Positions 1 through 4,560 are shown, numbered from the stretch's first letter. The stretch is DNA of 10,756 nucleotides from Desulfobacterales bacterium (GCA_030594505.1 JAUVFC010000037.1:1-10756), one strand, 5' to 3'. The notes: generated by a model not told the origin, from the letters alone. Translations and numbers: made by a program.

Positions 1-175
1 CCGGTACAGCTTCCCGCTCGAAATTAACGAAAAGCAGATAATCGACTTTGCGTTGTGGATGGACGCTTGCGAAAAAACAAACACGCGGCCAAAGCTCAAG
101 GAAATACTCCGGTACGCAAGAGACGTCCTGGGCTTTGAATTTACGACCGTACAGATCCCCCTCGAAGAAAGGTAA
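1..175 (+). CDS. C-terminal part of an unrecognised protein (5' end outside window)
   Basis: An open frame enters from the left edge (codons in phase with base 2) and ends at TAA 173-175, giving the last 57 residues of a protein. The fragment is soluble and mixed-charge, begins RYSFPLEINEKQ and ends in QIPLEER. It has no membrane segment, cysteine cluster or catalytic motif that I recognise. The codon pattern is coherent and the frame stays open from the edge, so it is probably a real gene. It is followed by AT-rich non-coding DNA without a convincing terminator. Function unknown; it could belong to the same element or to flanking DNA. Confidence 0.6.
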   Translation, partial: RYSFPLEINEKQIIDFALWMDACEKTNTRPKLKEILRYARDVLGFEFTTVQIPLEER

Positions 176-359
176 CAACCAACCTGAAGACGAACATATA
201 ACCTACCGAAACAACTATTAAAAAAATATTGATATTAAAAAGCAGGCGCGGATCCAAGGCGGACTTTTTTTTGCCGGCATAATGCGAGGAAAAGGAAGGG
301 GCAGGAAGAGATTTGCCCCTGTCAGGTCTAAGGTCTGGCAAAACATGCCGGAAAGTAAA

Positions 360-425
360 CTAATTATTACAAACTGACGTAATAATTAGTTTTCTTATCT
401 TATATTTATATAAGATAAGAAAACT
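360..425. repeat. Two adjoining AT-rich hairpins, one an 18-bp perfect palindrome
   Basis: The first hairpin pairs CTAATTATTAC (360-370) with GTAATAATTAG (379-389) around an 8-base loop. The second pairs 388-405 perfectly with 408-425, leaving only TT in the middle, so as double-stranded DNA it is an almost uninterrupted palindrome able to extrude a cruciform. Its last three bases overlap the left arm of the 27-bp foldback that follows. The very low GC would help strand opening, which would suit an origin, but this is inference. Confidence 0.7.
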
Positions 426-622
426 AAAAACTACCAGGCTCCCCTCGTGCATCCCCTAAGCCCTACGATTGTGTTTACGATAAACTCAACACAATACGTA
501 GGGCAAGGGGCTGTTCTCTTTGGCGGTCTATGCCGTGCTTTAAGCGCTCCTGTTCGTCGCACTTAAAACCCGGCATAGAGTCTGGCCGCCTACGTCACGA
601 GGGGAGCCTGGTAGTTTTTAGT
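423..622 (+). ncRNA. Candidate structured RNA or single-strand origin: 27-bp stem with two hairpin arms
   Basis: The sequence at 423-449 is the exact reverse complement of 596-622 (27 bp). Between them are two compound hairpins. Arm 1 pairs CCCCT, GCCCTACG and ATTGTGTT (453-475) with 488-510 around a 12-base loop, with small bulges. Arm 2 pairs GGCGG and TCTATGCCG (522-535) with 571-579 and 586-590, leaving a six-base bulge GTCTGG, and has an inner stem TTTAAG/CTTAAA. The fold is a three-way junction. A terminator follows 8 bases later, which favours a rightward RNA. The strand is a guess: the fold is equally possible in single-stranded DNA, as in minus-strand origins. I match it to no named RNA family. 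Confidence 0.45.
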
Positions 623-629
623 GTCAGCG

Positions 630-668
630 AAAAAGCGGCCTTGAACTGCAGGCCGCTTTTTAGCTTTT
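630..668 (+). terminator. Intrinsic terminator, usable in both directions
   Basis: AAAAGCGGCC (631-640) pairs with GGCCGCTTTT (651-660) around a 10-base loop, with A630-T661 extending the stem, and is followed rightward by TTAGCTTTTC. Read leftward the hairpin is followed by TTTTT. It can therefore end a rightward transcript of the foldback block or the leftward ParB-like operon whose last gene stops at 915. Confidence 0.75.
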
Positions 669-702
669 CTTATCTTCTATAAATGTTCTGGCATGTTTTG
701 CC

Positions 703-914
703 TGATCTCCCCCTCTGTCCCCCTCAAGGGGGATTAAGGACAACTGCCAACCACGGGAGTCATGTCTGATAAAAACCTTGGTATGCTCTCCGAGGATTCG
801 GCAGCTGAGCATTTTCCCACAGAACCAGCCATACGAGTTTGGAAAAGATCAAACTTTATGGCTGAACCTGCGGGCTCACGTCCACTCATGGACAAAAAAA
901 AGAAATTAAGGAGA
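703..914. other. Gap between the foldback block and the leftward operon; no convincing gene
   Basis: This stretch holds a short C/G hairpin (CCCCCT-CAA-GGGGG, about 717-731) and a small inverted repeat GTCCA-CTCA-TGGAC (880-893) followed by a run of A. The A-run lies on the wrong side for a leftward terminator. A 62-codon rightward frame at 762-950 exists but is not convincing. Confidence 0.4.
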
Positions 915-1058
915 TCACTCTTTAGTTATAGGGATGGTCTTCTCCAGTAAAATTTGGACTTTGCCGGCGGACGTTTTTTCCTCAACTTTTTTCCAGCCGA
1001 AACCGGCAACGAGATTAACAATTCTTTCGATTTCGATTTTAATAAAAGCTTCGCTCAT
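915..1058 (-). CDS. Small 47-residue protein, last gene of the ParB-like cassette
   Basis: On the leftward strand an ATG at 1058 overlaps the stop of the upstream ParB-like gene as ATGA, and the ribosome-binding sequence GGAGGT lies within that gene's last codons. This is the classic signature of translational coupling. The product starts MSEAFIKIEIERIVNLV, carries GFGWKKVEE, and ends KTIPITKE. It is predicted to be a helix followed by short strands, without membrane segment or cysteines. I do not recognise a family. Its coupling suggests a partner or regulator of the ParB-like protein, but that is context only. The next terminator in its direction is at about 630-661. Confidence 0.7.
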   Translation of the reverse strand: MSEAFIKIEIERIVNLVAGFGWKKVEEKTSAGKVQILLEKTIPITKE

Positions 1059-1852
1059 TTTGTGACCTCCATTCCTTTTTTTATTGCCTCAGCACATGCC
1101 GGGCAAGTACGAAAAAATTTGGTTTTATTAAGATCGGACGGTTCGTTGCAAATATCGCAAGGAACATATGTTGGACGGGGTTCGTTAGGAGACAGGTCAA
1201 CACGGGGGCCGTCTCCGTCGGGAGTTTGCGCCCGTCGCTCGGCAGCTTTCCAGTCTTGCGTCCATTGTCGGGCAACCTCTCTTGTGCAACCATTTTCGAT
1301 TGCAAACATCAAATAGTATTCAAGCGACGCTTTGTCAGCAATCGGCCAGAGTTCCTCTGCCACGGTCATGCTGATTTGTTTCTTGTGCACGGCTTTCTGG
1401 AGCATCGGGTCCATTCGTAATAGATCCATACGGCGCTTTATTGTGCCAGGGGTTTTAGACATCTTTTTGGCAACCTGTTCAAGCGTAAAACCGTATTCAT
1501 CAATCAGGTTTCTGTATGTCGAGGCCTCTTCAACCGGCGTAAGGTCCGCCCGGGAAATATTTTCTGTGGCCCGGGCAATACCGATTTCTTGTTGTGTCAT
1601 ATCACGAATAATCGCTTTAATCGTCGAAACACCGAGCTTTTTGTGAGCAAGGTACCTTCTGTGGCCAAAAACCACCTCGAAACGCTCGCCGTCAATAGCG
1701 ACCAGAATCGGCTGTAATAATCCTATTTCAGAAATAGACTGCATAAGATCGTTAAGATCATCGGGATTAATATCCATCCGCAAAATTCCCTTAGGCTCAT
1801 CAATTAAATCCAGGGAAAGATCTTTGATCTTCTGTTTCAAGCGCGTCGGCAT
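1055..1852 (-). CDS. ParB/Spo0J-like protein with C-terminal zinc ribbon
   Basis: The 265-residue product has the order of the ParB family: an N-terminal ParB/Srx-type domain (about 15-110) with GHRR at 63-66 in place of the usual GERR, which in canonical ParB forms part of the CTP-binding pocket, then TENISRADLTPVEEA (96-110), close to the family's ENLQR-type motif, and a helix-turn-helix region (about 123-145). In place of the usual dimerisation end it finishes with a cysteine ribbon, C232-x2-C235 and C250-x2-C253. The family loads on centromere-like sites for segregation, but phage and plasmid relatives also act as transcription regulators. The ATG at 1852 is supported by AAGGAGG at 1860-1866 with 7-base spacing. 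No ParA ATPase is present in the window. It overlaps the AbrB-like gene by 53 bases and the 47-residue gene by 4. Confidence 0.85.
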   Translation of the reverse strand: MPTRLKQKIKDLSLDLIDEPKGILRMDINPDDLNDLMQSISEIGLLQPILVAIDGERFEVVFGHRRYLAHKKLGVSTIKAIIRDMTQQEIGIARATENISRADLTPVEEASTYRNLIDEYGFTLEQVAKKMSKTPGTIKRRMDLLRMDPMLQKAVHKKQISMTVAEELWPIADKASLEYYLMFAIENGCTREVARQWTQDWKAAERRAQTPDGDGPRVDLSPNEPRPTYVPCDICNEPSDLNKTKFFRTCPACAEAIKKGMEVTK

Positions 1853-2006
1853 CTACAAACCTCCTTAGAACGATTGTGTCGGGACCGGACTCCTCGACGA
1901 GCATATATTCAACGTCGGTCCATTTTTTGTACAGAATGACCTTACGAGGGATTGTGACGCGAAAACTGATGTCCCTCTTGTCAACCTTAACGATAATCCT
2001 TTTCAT
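1800..2006 (-). CDS. AbrB/SpoVT-fold DNA-binding protein
   Basis: This 68-residue protein carries RVTIPRKVILYKKWTDVEY (16-34) followed by IVLRR (45-49). It matches the swapped-hairpin pattern of AbrB/MazE-type regulators, in which a VTIP turn is followed by a basic helix and two strands. Such proteins dimerise and bind DNA upstream of their own operon or act as antitoxins. It is the first gene of the leftward cassette, and a 13-bp palindrome lies 11 bases before its start, a natural place for autoregulation. There is no strong ribosome-binding site before ATG 2006. The last 50 bases overlap the ParB-like gene in another frame. No toxin gene accompanies it, so a regulator or accessory partition role is more likely than an antitoxin. 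Confidence 0.7.
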   Translation of the reverse strand: MKRIIVKVDKRDISFRVTIPRKVILYKKWTDVEYMLVEESGPDTIVLRRFVDADALETEDQRSFPGFN

Positions 2007-2016
2007 GGTGGGTATT

Positions 2017-2029
2017 TCCCATAATGGGA
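2017..2029. promoter_or_regulatory. Palindrome before the AbrB-like gene, possible operator
   Basis: TCCCA-TAA-TGGGA is a perfect 5-bp inverted repeat 11 bases upstream of ATG 2006 on the leftward strand, where a bound repressor would block initiation. The binding protein is unknown; autoregulation by the AbrB-like product is an inference. Confidence 0.4.
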
Positions 2030-2173
2030 TGTTTGCGTCAAGGTTTTTCGGACAAATGACCGAAAATTTTCAGGAATTTCGAAAATCGGCGGCCGTTGGC
2101 CGGGAAAAATTTCCAATCATATCACCGGAGTGCATAAAGTGTGCACTGTATATATAATACATTATATTATAAC

Positions 2174-2211
2174 CAGGACGATAAGGGAAAATCCCTGCCT
2201 ATCGGCCTGGA
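2174..2211. promoter_or_regulatory. Extended interrupted palindrome
   Basis: Three stacked pairings form one stem: CCAGG (2174-2178) with CCTGG (2207-2211), CGATA (2180-2184) with TATCG (2201-2205), and AGGGA (2185-2189) with TCCCT (2193-2197) around AAA. It is followed rightward by ATTTTTCC, so it could work as a weak rightward terminator. No rightward gene precedes it, however, so an operator or partition site is as likely. Confidence 0.45.
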
Positions 2212-2409
2212 TTTTTCCATATTTTGATTTTTGGAACAGGTAATACCGAGAATTTCGGAGAAATCGAGATATGAGTCAACCGAGCGTCCAAAAGTCGGCT
2301 ATCGCCGATATTAGTAGGGTGGAATATCAAGAAACGTGCCAGAAAATGAGAATTATTTGTAATAATATCAATTCGCTTCGATAATAATTTAAATTATTTT
2401 TTTATGTTT

Positions 2410-2458
2410 ATTTGACAGGGCGTCAAATGTTTGACGGTGATCGTCAATCTCTTGACGG
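2410..2458. promoter_or_regulatory. Phased cluster of TTGAC half-sites (operator or iterons)
   Basis: ATTTGAC-n5-GTCAAAT (2410-2428) and TTGACG-n5-CGTCAA (2431-2447) are two inverted repeats of the same design, followed by a lone half-site TTGACGG (2452-2458). The centres are about 20-21 bp apart, two helical turns, so bound dimers would sit on one face of the DNA. The last half-site is also the -35 box of the likely rightward promoter, so binding would repress it. Similar half-sites occur at 2036-2041, 3178-3184 and 4561-4568. Confidence 0.6.
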
Positions 2459-2481
2459 CCGCTGCGAGAATAAATAATAAT
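2452..2481 (+). promoter_or_regulatory. Likely sigma70-type promoter of the rightward early genes
   Basis: TTGACG (2452-2457) and AATAAT (2476-2481) each match five of six consensus bases and are separated by 18 bp. It lies about 135 bases upstream of the first rightward start codon, leaving a long AT-rich leader. It overlaps the TTGAC operator cluster, implying regulation. Confidence 0.5.
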
Positions 2482-2600
2482 GGCGCCGGTTTGTGTTTGT
2501 AAGTTATTAATATTATTAAGAATAAAAAATGTAAAACAATGATCATGTTGGCATGTGGTTTGCAGTATATATAAATAAGAGTTTGATAATATTAATAATT

Positions 2601-2627
2601 AAAGGGGGAATAACTGTGGGGAATTTT
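2601..2627 (+). repeat. First copy of a duplicated translation-start segment
   Basis: This 27-base segment includes the ribosome-binding site, the GTG start and the first codons (VGNF) of the small basic protein gene. It matches 3847-3873 at 25 of 27 positions, including an uninterrupted AACTGTGGGGAATTTT. Confidence 0.7.
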
Positions 2628-2822
2628 AAGTTTATTAAAGGTAATCGTTATTTGGTTGAGGTTAAAGGAACCACGTCGGGACGTGTGATGACGAGGATAA
2701 GAGCGGCAACCAGGTTAAAGGCGTTTCGGTTTAGAGATCGCTATGATAAGTGGGTAGGTTTAACGGCCAGGGTTTTTGATACTAAGACAGGGAAAATATT
2801 AGTTGTGGGAGAATTGGAGTAA
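2616..2822 (+). CDS. Small basic protein of unknown function
   Basis: The start is taken at GTG 2616, because AGGGGG (2603-2608) stands 7 bases before it. An upstream ATG at 2553 in the same frame has no ribosome-binding site and would add an unlikely hydrophobic leader. The 68-residue product (VGNFKFIKGNRYLVEVKG at its start) is rich in Arg and Lys and is predicted to be mostly short beta strands, with VFDTKTGKILVVGELE at the end. The composition suggests nucleic-acid or protein binding, but I recognise no family. It is the first gene after the likely rightward promoter and is followed after 17 bases by the zinc-finger protein gene, probably in one transcript. Confidence 0.7.
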   Translation: MGNFKFIKGNRYLVEVKGTTSGRVMTRIRAATRLKAFRFRDRYDKWVGLTARVFDTKTGKILVVGELE

Positions 2823-2839
2823 TAAAAGGGGGTTTTCAG

Positions 2840-3157
2840 ATGGTTTATAATACAGATCAATGCGTGGAGTGTGGCGGTGTGAGGGTTGGAAAATCATCTC
2901 TTTGCGCTAATTGTCTAATAGCTTGTAATGGTAAGCTGCAGTTAGAAATAGAGCGGCTGGAAGATGTTATAAAAAGAGATATGGAAAACGCCGGTTTCTT
3001 GTTAGAGCGAAAAAACGATAAGATCAAGGAATTGAAATATCAGTTGAGAATTAGGTGGAAGTTGTTGCAAAAGATTTTTACGGAATATCAAACATTATTA
3101 AGGCTTTATAAGCAAGACGGGCTGAAGTTGGATGCTGTCAATCGGATTTTCCGATAA
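2840..3157 (+). CDS. Zinc-finger and coiled-coil protein, unknown role
   Basis: This 105-residue protein begins with a compact cysteine cluster, C8-x2-C11 and C22-x2-C25 (with C29 close by), the layout of a zinc ribbon. A long charged heptad-like helix follows from about 32 to 90 (QLEIERLEDVIKRD, then KIKELKYQLRIRW). The arrangement is that of a small DNA- or protein-binding adaptor that dimerises through its helix; phage early proteins often look like this, but no specific family is recognised. ATG 2840 follows a purine-rich AAAGGGGG (2825-2832). Its stop codon lies inside a set of competing hairpins, and a strong terminator follows at 3198-3238. Confidence 0.7.
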   Translation: MVYNTDQCVECGGVRVGKSSLCANCLIACNGKLQLEIERLEDVIKRDMENAGFLLERKNDKIKELKYQLRIRWKLLQKIFTEYQTLLRLYKQDGLKLDAVNRIFR

Positions 3158-3184
3158 GAGCTATCGGATTTGCCTGTTTGACAG
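3135..3184 (+). promoter_or_regulatory. Competing hairpins over the stop codon
   Basis: CCGAT (3151-3155) can pair with ATCGG on its left (3141-3145) or with ATCGG on its right (3163-3167), so the two hairpins exclude each other. An outer inverted repeat, CTGTCAA (3135-3141) with TTGACAG (3178-3184), encloses them and contains the TTGAC motif seen in the upstream operator cluster. An attenuation or mRNA-stability role before the terminator at 3198 is possible but unproven. Confidence 0.35.
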
Positions 3185-3197
3185 TTAAGGGAAAATA

Positions 3198-3238
3198 AAA
3201 TAAAGGAGTGGAATGCAATCAACGCTCCTTTATTTTTT
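3198..3238 (+). terminator. Intrinsic terminator of the first rightward unit
   Basis: AAATAAAGGAG (3198-3208) pairs with CTCCTTTATTT (3225-3235) around a 16-base loop, and T continues to 3238. It lies 41 bases after the stop of the zinc-finger protein gene. Confidence 0.8.
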
Positions 3239-3256
3239 GAGAACCCAGAGAGAAAA

Positions 3257-3279
3257 CCAAAAGGACACTGTCCTTCTGG
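3257..3279. repeat. Hairpin in the intergenic stretch
   Basis: CCA and AAGGAC (3257-3266) pair with GTCCTT and TGG (3270-3279) around ACT, with a single A/C mismatch in the stem. No T-run follows, so it is not a terminator. Possibly an mRNA leader element or operator. Confidence 0.45.
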
Positions 3280-3316
3280 GCTTCCTGCGGAGGGATATTA
3301 TCCCCCTCGACCCCCT

Positions 3317-3348
3317 GGAAAAAGAAAAGCCCCGCAGGAACGGGGCTT
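3317..3348 (-). terminator. Hairpin with leftward T-run, terminator facing left
   Basis: AAGCCCCG (3327-3334) pairs with CGGGGCTT (3341-3348) around CAGGAA. Read leftward it is followed by TTCTTTTTCC, a normal intrinsic-terminator tail; read rightward there is no T-run. No leftward gene ends here, so it would block antisense transcription, or it is a leader hairpin of the gene at 3365. Confidence 0.5.
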
Positions 3349-3364
3349 ATAGGGAAAAAAACTT

Positions 3365-3823
3365 ATGAACGCCTCTAAAGCGTCCATAATGATTACTATA
3401 TTCTTTTCCTCAGGTCAAGGGAAAAAACACTACACCGTCACATCTATTAACGCTCTCCGCAAAAACCTCCAAGAATTTCACGGAATAAAAATCGAAAGAC
3501 GCTGGACGTTCCAGTGTTTAAGGTATTTACTGGACGCCGGATATATCCGGCGCAAAAGCCGACACGTCCAGGACTACAACGGCCTGATCACTCAAATTCC
3601 TTCTATGGTAGTATTGACGCTAAAGGGTATGACCTGGCTGATGTCAAAGGGCGTCCGGGGAGCGAAGAAAATATACAAGAGTATGGTCAAGTGGTTGAAA
3701 AAAGAGGATAAAAGATTTCCTCGGAGATCTCAATTTGATGATGGGTCGTGGCGGCCGCCTGACCCCGGAATACGAGAAGGTTTAAATTATATGCTTGGAA
3801 TTGCAAAGAAGAAAACAGAGTGA
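3365..3823 (+). CDS. Winged-helix-like DNA-binding protein
   Basis: The 152-residue product has a central segment (about 22-95) with the order helix, helix, recognition helix and beta wing: TVTSINALRKNLQEFHG, then RRWTFQCLRYLLDAGYIRRK, then strands ending VVLTLKGMTWL. This is typical of winged-helix transcription or replication-initiation domains. The tail is very basic (about 98-125) and ends in KKKTE. It lies behind its own leader after a terminator, so it is probably transcribed separately. The ribosome-binding site before ATG 3365 is weak (AGGGA about 10 bases upstream). A role as phage or plasmid regulator or replication factor is inferred; no close family is named. Confidence 0.65.
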   Translation: MNASKASIMITIFFSSGQGKKHYTVTSINALRKNLQEFHGIKIERRWTFQCLRYLLDAGYIRRKSRHVQDYNGLITQIPSMVVLTLKGMTWLMSKGVRGAKKIYKSMVKWLKKEDKRFPRRSQFDDGSWRPPDPGIREGLNYMLGIAKKKTE

Positions 3824-3826
3824 TTC

Positions 3827-3844
3827 ACCGGTGTGCGCACCGGT
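3827..3844 (+). repeat. Perfect 7-bp hairpin between genes
   Basis: ACCGGTG (3827-3833) pairs with CACCGGT (3838-3844) around TGCG, 3 bases after the stop of the winged-helix gene and directly before the ribosome-binding site of the next small frame. With no T-run after it, it is more likely an mRNA stability or translation-control element than a terminator. Confidence 0.55.
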
Positions 3845-3846
3845 TG

Positions 3847-3873
3847 AAAGGAGGAAAAACTGTGGGGAATTTT
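3847..3873 (+). repeat. Second copy of the duplicated translation-start segment
   Basis: It matches 2601-2627 at 25 of 27 bases. It contains GGAGG (3850-3854), GTG (3862-3864) and the same first four codons (VGNF), after which the two genes have nothing in common. Confidence 0.7.
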
Positions 3874-3921
3874 TTAATAGGTTTTTGGGTTGGAATTTGT
3901 TTTGTTCTGTGTCTGGTTTAG
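3862..3921 (+). CDS. Possible 19-residue membrane peptide
   Basis: A strong AAAGGAGG stands 7 bases before GTG 3862, and the frame reads VGNFLIGFWVGICFVLCLV before TAG 3919-3921. The peptide is almost wholly hydrophobic, long enough for one membrane span, with two cysteines. The very good ribosome-binding site argues for translation. Alternatives are a leader peptide controlling the downstream gene (start 25 bases after the stop) or an artefact of the duplicated start segment. Function unknown. Confidence 0.45.
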   Translation: MGNFLIGFWVGICFVLCLV

Positions 3922-3946
3922 TGTTTTTGGCCAGGAGGGAAAAAAG

Positions 3947-4189
3947 ATGTTAATAAAAGCGGGCAATAGTGTGGTTCAAGTAAGTGATATTAAAAGGCGT
4001 GGTGGAAGATGGGATCCTGACAGAATAACCGAGAAATCTTTAGTGCCTAAAGAGTTGGGCGATATGATCTTAAAAGAAGTCGAAAACTTATTTAACAAGG
4101 AGTTGCCGAGCAAAACAGCGGTTCGGCAAGGAATAGCGGCCGGAATAGAAAAGTGGAGATTGGAAAATGCTCATAAAAGCGGGGGTTGA
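3947..4189 (+). CDS. Unrecognised 80-residue protein upstream of the M15-like peptidase
   Basis: ATG 3947 is chosen because AGGAGGG stands about 8 bases before it; a longer frame from 3890 has no ribosome-binding site. The product (MLIKAGNSVVQVSD at its start) has a short beta-like beginning, a basic stretch KRRGGRWD, and an amphipathic helical second half, ILKEVENLFNKEL to IEKWRLENAHKSGG. There is no membrane segment or known motif. Its last 23 bases overlap the start of the peptidase gene in another frame, so the two are probably translationally coupled. Both proteins begin MLIKAG, with 11 identical bases (ATAAAAGCGGG). Confidence 0.65.
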   Translation: MLIKAGNSVVQVSDIKRRGGRWDPDRITEKSLVPKELGDMILKEVENLFNKELPSKTAVRQGIAAGIEKWRLENAHKSGG

Positions 4190-4457
4190 TATTTCACGGT
4201 TAAAACCGTGTATCAGAAAGAAATTAGGGAAAATTGCATCGATCGTCGAAGCTATAACCGGCGAAGAGTTGGTTATCACGTCAACTTATGAGGGTACGCA
4301 CAGTCCGGGAAGCATACACTATTGTGACGAAGCGGTCGACATCCGCAGTATAATAAAAAGATCAACCGTCTGGGGAGAGATAAGGCGAGAGTTGGGCGAC
4401 GATTACGACGTGATTTTAGAGCCGAATTGTATTCATATTGAATACGATCCGAAATAA
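4167..4457 (+). CDS. M15-type (D-Ala-D-Ala carboxypeptidase-like) peptidase, putative lysin
   Basis: This 96-residue protein has the zinc-site pattern of small phage M15-like proteins: a GSIHYCDEAVDIR segment (48-60) with H51 and D58 as probable ligands, and ILEPNCIHIEYDPK (83-96) with H90 as third ligand. These match the SxH-x6-D and HxE elements of the DD-peptidase/Hedgehog fold. Known relatives cut peptide bonds in peptidoglycan and serve as endolysins or virion-borne wall-penetrating enzymes. It lacks a signal peptide, so it would need release by a holin-like protein or packaging in the particle. Its N-terminus (MLIKAGVDISRLKP) is consistent with the family, supporting ATG 4167. It sits just before the proposed virion operon. 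Confidence 0.75.
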   Translation: MLIKAGVDISRLKPCIRKKLGKIASIVEAITGEELVITSTYEGTHSPGSIHYCDEAVDIRSIIKRSTVWGEIRRELGDDYDVILEPNCIHIEYDPK

Positions 4458-4486
4458 GAAAGCAGCTTTATTGAACATAATGAAGC

Positions 4487-4543
4487 ACAATATCTTGTAC
4501 CACCCGGGCAGAGATCCAGCTCTTTTTAATACAATATGTTGTA
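4487..4543. promoter_or_regulatory. Pair of identical operator-like palindromes before the virion operon
   Basis: The 13-base pattern ACAATATNTTGTA occurs at 4487-4499 and 4531-4543, exactly 44 bp apart, each a palindrome ACAA-n4-TTGT. The right copy is extended to AATACAA-TATG-TTGTATT. They lie in the 192-base gap between the peptidase and the first virion gene, so a dimeric regulator could control the late operon. The right copy contains TACAAT (4530-4535), resembling a -10 box. Confidence 0.5.
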
Positions 4544-4560
4544 TTTTTGTTATTTTCCTC

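Larger units (their letters stand above)
337..702. repeat. Nested inverted-repeat block enclosed by a 13-bp inverted repeat
   Basis: GGCAAAACATGCC (337-349) and its exact reverse complement (690-702) bracket the block. Each copy is also a small palindrome (GGCA-n5-TGCC). Inside lie, in order, an 11-bp hairpin (360-389), an 18-bp perfect palindrome (388-425), a 27-bp foldback (423-449 with 596-622) holding two hairpins, and a terminator hairpin (630-661). The 12-mer TTTTCTTATCTT occurs at 390-401 and 665-676 and inverted at 412-423, so the right copy can pair with the inverted one. No gene is visible here. I infer a replication, partition or recombination site, or a structured transcript. Confidence 0.75.
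2007..2615. other. Divergent control region, 609 bp, rich in inverted repeats
   Basis: There is no gene here. From left to right it holds: palindrome TCCCA-TAA-TGGGA (2017-2029); TTTTCGG-n8-CCGAAAA (2045-2066); AGTGCA-n7-TGCACT (2129-2147); two overlapping leftward TATAAT boxes (2162-2172, with no good -35); an extended palindrome (2174-2211); TCGGC-TATC-GCCGA (2295-2308); an AT-rich stretch (about 2355-2410); and the TTGAC cluster (2410-2458). AT-rich DNA beside repeated binding sites also resembles an iteron-type origin. Leftward and rightward operons are presumably both controlled from here. Confidence 0.6.

Noticed and set aside
423..622. Retron msr-msd RNA
   Set aside because: The enclosing inverted repeat is suggestive, but no reverse transcriptase gene follows in the window.
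337..702. CRISPR array, tRNA or integron attC interpretation of the repeat block
   Set aside because: No regularly spaced direct repeats with spacers, no cloverleaf with CCA acceptor, and no attC core-site consensus are visible.
880..901. GTCCA-CTCA-TGGAC hairpin with A-run as terminator of the leftward operon
   Set aside because: Read leftward, the T-run comes before the hairpin, so the order is wrong for termination.
762..950. 62-codon rightward frame with a GGGAG-like sequence before ATG
   Set aside because: It overlaps the coupled 47-residue leftward gene, has low-complexity composition and no recognisable feature; the leftward reading is better supported.
954..1646. Rightward frames of 120, 64 and 104 codons
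   Set aside because: They are antisense to the ParB-like gene, whose motifs and ribosome-binding site are clear.
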